Positions 60,379 to 64,000 of a stretch of 64,000 nucleotides of DNA are shown here, piece by piece (position 1 is the stretch's first letter; each line of letters starts with the position of its first letter). The notes below the pieces were generated by a model that saw nothing but the letters and a program-made list of their open reading frames with translations, made no database searches and had not been told where the DNA came from. The position numbers and the translations under genes are program-made. The stretch lies in contig NC_088780.1 of NCBI RefSeq assembly GCF_958450345.1, forward strand, positions 42,400,033 to 42,464,032, given 5' to 3'. The stretch comes from Calliphora vicina. Taxonomy: Eukaryota > Arthropoda > Insecta > Diptera > Calliphoridae.

Positions 60379-61276
60379 ATGTATATGTTCCTGGAGTAAT
60401 TTATGAAAGTTGTATTTTCCTATAGTATTTTTTGTTTTAGCAGTTGTATATAGCAAAGATTTCTTAACTAAAGTGCATATTAAAATACATTTCTTCATAA
60501 TTATAGATCTTATGTGTTTCTTCATAAATACAAAATTGTATACCCTAAGCCCTCATGTATTGTTGGCTCACAAATAATTCTCAATACATCCGGCTCACCA
60601 CAAAGTAATGTATTGAATTGTTCCGCTATGTATTATTTTTAAACACATAATCACTATTATTTAATGACGGTCTAAGAATGTCTTGTTTCACTTGTATTAA
60701 TAACAAGTAAAAGCCTACAAATATACAGAACAACTTTTGTAAGCCTTCAAACATACATTATTGAACAATTTAGTATAAACTGTTAACATTAACCATTGTT
60801 GTACTTCAATTCATGATCCCTAATGTCAAATGTCAATCAATTTTAATCGTCTTTAATGACAGCAATGACGACATTTGCTAAATGTTGTTTATATAAATGG
60901 ATTATATCAAATCATCAGTTGTTTTCAATTTGTAATAGAATTTATTATATACATACATACTTTCGACCTTACACACAATTTAACATGAATAATATAATAG
61001 GCGAAAAAATTTGTGGTAGAAGAAAATAAATCTACTTAAATTCTTCGCAAATACTTTAAAATTCAATTACAAAATAATTAGTTATCGTCAATTTAAATTC
61101 GGTTTTAGAACTAAACTGCAGTTGAATTACAATTTATTTTAATCAATGGATTGACAAGTTTTGCCATTGTCTGCACTTTAGTGAAAAAATTCCTAAAATG
61201 AGGAAAACGTGTTTCAAAAATTTTGTTTTTCATAAAATAGGCAGCCGTAATTTACTGTGTGATATGTTATTAATTA
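60379..61276. other. AT-rich interval without genes
   Basis: Nothing coding or structured could be supported. Confidence 0.4.
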
Positions 61277-63332
61277 CACTGACCAACAGCATTTTTGGAA
61301 CAGACTAGCGATCCTATAACTCTGAAAGGGCATGTTGAGTAGATCATTTTTGTAGAACAAACTTATAGTCCAGCTGGTCTGAATTTTTTTTACAGTGGGT
61401 CAAAGTTTTAATTTTTTGATCGAAGGTAGCATTGTACTAACTAAAAAAAATGTTGAAGGTTAATATCTGAGATATCAAAAAGGACATTTAAGGATTAAAA
61501 TATTCTACGAAATTTGTTGCCGTAAAATTTCAGTGGGGGTCACCAAAGACACAAAAGTTTTAAATAAAGCCCTTTACGCTTAATTAGCAAAATTACAAGC
61601 CATATCGGGTCTAATATTTTCTAAAAATATCTCCAAAAATTCAAGTATGATCCGAATGAGCTAATATTTAAAATATAAGTAGTCCTTAAGGAGATCTACA
61701 AAGTCTGATCAGTAAGTCATCTCTTTTAGTTCAAGAGATATTTAGGTTTATTTATTTATTTTTTTAATTCTGCTTGATATTTTTTTGGTTTTTTAGATAT
61801 GGCGGGCCTACGGAGGTTCGAAATTTTTTTTAAAACATCAACTATATTTGCAATAAAATTTCGTATACAATAAAAATAACATGCTAACAGTTATCTCATC
61901 CCTATAAAAAGTTACACGCATCCAAAGATGGAACATGAGAAAATGGTCGTATTTTTTAAATTTTTTCCCAAAAAAGTCCCTATATTTTTTCTTTTGTAGA
62001 AAAAAATTTTCTTCGGGACTATATAAAATTTGTATAAAAAAACGTGCAAAGTAAAACTTGGCTCACTTCAGTGGACCTAGTCGCCTCCATACTTATACAA
62101 ACTTTTTCAATTTAAAAAAAAAAATTGATTTCAGTAAAAAATTATAAAAAGGCAAAGCACCGATACTCGAAAAGGCTACGTGCTTGTATAGCCCTATATC
62201 TTAGTTAAATACATACAAAGTTATTTTGCTATCACTCGGTAAATAACGTCGCAGTAGGGTATTTTCTAAAGAAAACTCAGTTTTTGGAACACATTTACCC
62301 CTTTGTAGGAATTTTAGTATTCTCAAATAAAGAGTGTCAAAAATTATAATGCCATTGATTTAAAGACATTTAGATCTACACTATTTTCAATTTTTGATGT
62401 ATTATCTTTAACAGTTGAAATTTTAAATTAATTCAAACTTTATATTTTGTTCATGAAAAATCCGTATATTATAATTTTTTTAGTTTCTAAGGTAAATGAC
62501 GTCGAAAAATTCATAAAATTATTTCACTTCACTAAACTGTTAAGCTTCAAGTCCTAAGGTTTTCAACAATATCGACTACTTATACAAAAAGCTTCTATTT
62601 ATTCAACAGGAGCTCCACAAACCTTGCTCCCTTTTTAGAAATTTTTAATTTTTTTTATACATTCCATGCAAAACTTGAAAACGTAAAAAATACGGCCATT
62701 TTTTCATGATCCAACTTTGGATTCGTGTAACTTTTTATAGGGATGAGATAACTGTTAGCATGTTATTTTTATTGTATTCAAAATTTTATAAACCTAAATA
62801 TCTTGAACTAAAATAGATAAGTTACATGTGTAAGCATATATTTTTTAGATCTCCTGAAGGACTATCTATGTTTTAAATTTTAACTCATTCGGATCATTTT
62901 TGGAATTTTGGAGATATTTTTAAAAACTATGAGACCCGAGATGTCGTGAAATTTTATTAATTAAGTATAAAAAGCTATATTTACAACTTTTGTATCTTTG
63001 GTGACCCCGAATGTATTTTTTGAAAGGACTTTTTTCGATTTTGTCGAAAAAGGTGTCAAATTGACCCCTAAAGAGAGGAGATAGAGGGTTAAGATCTTCC
63101 ACAAAAATAATCCCCATAAAATTCCACAAAAACAATAAGAATTCTCTCAGACATTAACTTACAACATTTTTTTCATTTAGTATAATGCTACCTTCTATCA
63201 TAAAATTAAAAGTTGAGACTTGCTGAACTATAAGTGTATTCTACAAAAATGATCTACTTAACATGCCCTTTCAGAATTATAGGTTCGCTATTCTGTTCCA
63301 AGCAAAAAGTCTGAATTTGTTGGACAGTGTTT
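61277..63332. mobile_element. older 2-kb foldback element
   Basis: The ends CACTGACCAACA and TGTTGGACAGTG (imperfect) begin two long, diverged inverted arms of about 700 bp. Matching landmarks include GAAAGGGCATGTTGAGTAG with CTACTTAACATGCCCTTTC, and TAACATGCTAACAGTTATC (61,880) with GATAACTGTTAGCATGTTA (62,748). The centre is near 62,310-62,320. No target duplication is obvious and there is no coding capacity; the frame at 62,920-63,135 is chance. Divergence between the arms suggests it is older than the foldback elements at 5,785 and 29,264. Confidence 0.8.
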
Positions 63333-63960
63333 TTAACGAACTTATACAACATTTAGGGTCTGCAAAAAATAATATTTTTTTTTTTAAAAAAAACTTTAAA
63401 ATATGCTCTATTTTAGATGTTCCGAATTTGGATATTGGTGTAATTTTTTGTATGGGCCATAGAACTATGTGCTCACGATCTTCCAAATTATTTCCACAAT
63501 AAAAATTTTGCCTGGATTGGTTTATCGTAATTTTGTTCGAAAATGCTCATAGGTGGATTTAGCCAAAAATGTTACTTAGATTTCATTAAATTTAATTTTA
63601 CATTTCTACAGTTTTTACTACAATATTTTTTTTTAAAGTTATTTCGATTTTCTTTTTAATTTTCACTCTTTGTTGGCCAATTTAATTAGTTGATTGTAAA
63701 AAGAAACTTATTTATCGCACCACTTAATTATGTTGCACTTTGTAAATGTGCACACAAGTTTCTGGCAAAGCACATTATTGTTCAGTAGACTATGTATTGT
63801 GTTAATTCTAACCATAATTAGTTGGTAACTTGCTTAACGCAGTACATTTATATTAGGGCTATAACCAAATGTTGGCCCTAGCACCACGCGATGGCAAATG
63901 TTGTGTTAATTACGATTTTGCGATCATTTTGGATTGACTTTGTCAATTTTTATTCCTTTT
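63333..63960. other. AT-rich interval without genes
   Basis: Overlapping frames on both strands at 63,263-63,502 partly use the foldback end and show no domain. Nothing else is seen. Confidence 0.4.
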
Positions 63961-64000
63961 TATACCCTACACCACCATAGTGGGGAGGGTATTATGCGTT
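63961..64000 (+). repeat. TATACCCTACAC family, start of a copy cut by the window
   Basis: TATACCCTACACCACCATAG then GGGGAGGGTATTATGCG, the conserved end of the family. The rest lies beyond the window. Confidence 0.75.

Noticed and set aside
63263..63502. Overlapping frames on both strands
   Set aside because: They start within the end of the older foldback element and have no family features.

Overview
This window is very AT-rich eukaryotic DNA with no operon structure, no ribosome-binding sites and no convincing host gene. The transposon families present (PIF/Harbinger, piggyBac, Tc1/mariner, hAT-like MITEs, Helitron-type elements and foldback elements) and several dispersed repeats with TATACCCTACAC or AACAAGTAAG ends suggest a brachyceran fly. 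A calliphorid or muscid is my inference; the sequence alone does not prove it. The window reads as intergenic or intronic DNA built from layers of inserted and decayed mobile elements.

Layout. 1-5,030: a possible exon, a dispersed repeat, a 315-bp MITE and a decayed PIF/Harbinger transposon. That transposon has a three-exon DDE transposase on the minus strand and, in the opposite orientation, the last exon of a BESS-motif accessory protein inside its second intron. 5,785-7,552: a 1.3-kb near-perfect foldback element followed by a half copy. 10,218-13,378: a nest of TIR elements, including a foldback element with modular tandem arms and a 9-bp target duplication. 15,239-20,715: an 8-bp-TSD element full of CCCGGG palindromes, two MITEs and a Helitron-like element. 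21,385-27,789: a dispersed repeat split by a short piggyBac element, then a second piggyBac-like relic split by a TTA-flanked MITE.

29,264-37,657 is the outstanding object. It is an 8.4-kb foldback element bounded by 11-bp target duplications. Each arm is a 245-bp nearly identical terminal block followed by a tandem array of a 159-bp unit. The two inverted arrays are separated by a 185-bp unique spacer. The left array is longer because it carries a 1,908-bp (12-unit) direct duplication that looks identical by eye. No transposase is encoded inside.

37,694-64,000: more MITEs, a roughly 280-bp CAGA microsatellite, a Helitron-like element with a GGTACTTTTT minisatellite, remnants of a Tc1-like and a mariner-like transposase, an older 2-kb foldback element, and the start of another dispersed repeat at the right edge.

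How the parts relate: the only protein-coding sequence I can assign to families is transposase or transposase-associated, and all of it is broken or incomplete. The rest is non-autonomous and must have been mobilised by enzymes encoded elsewhere. The long inverted repeats could produce double-stranded RNA if read through, but nothing in the sequence shows that they are transcribed.
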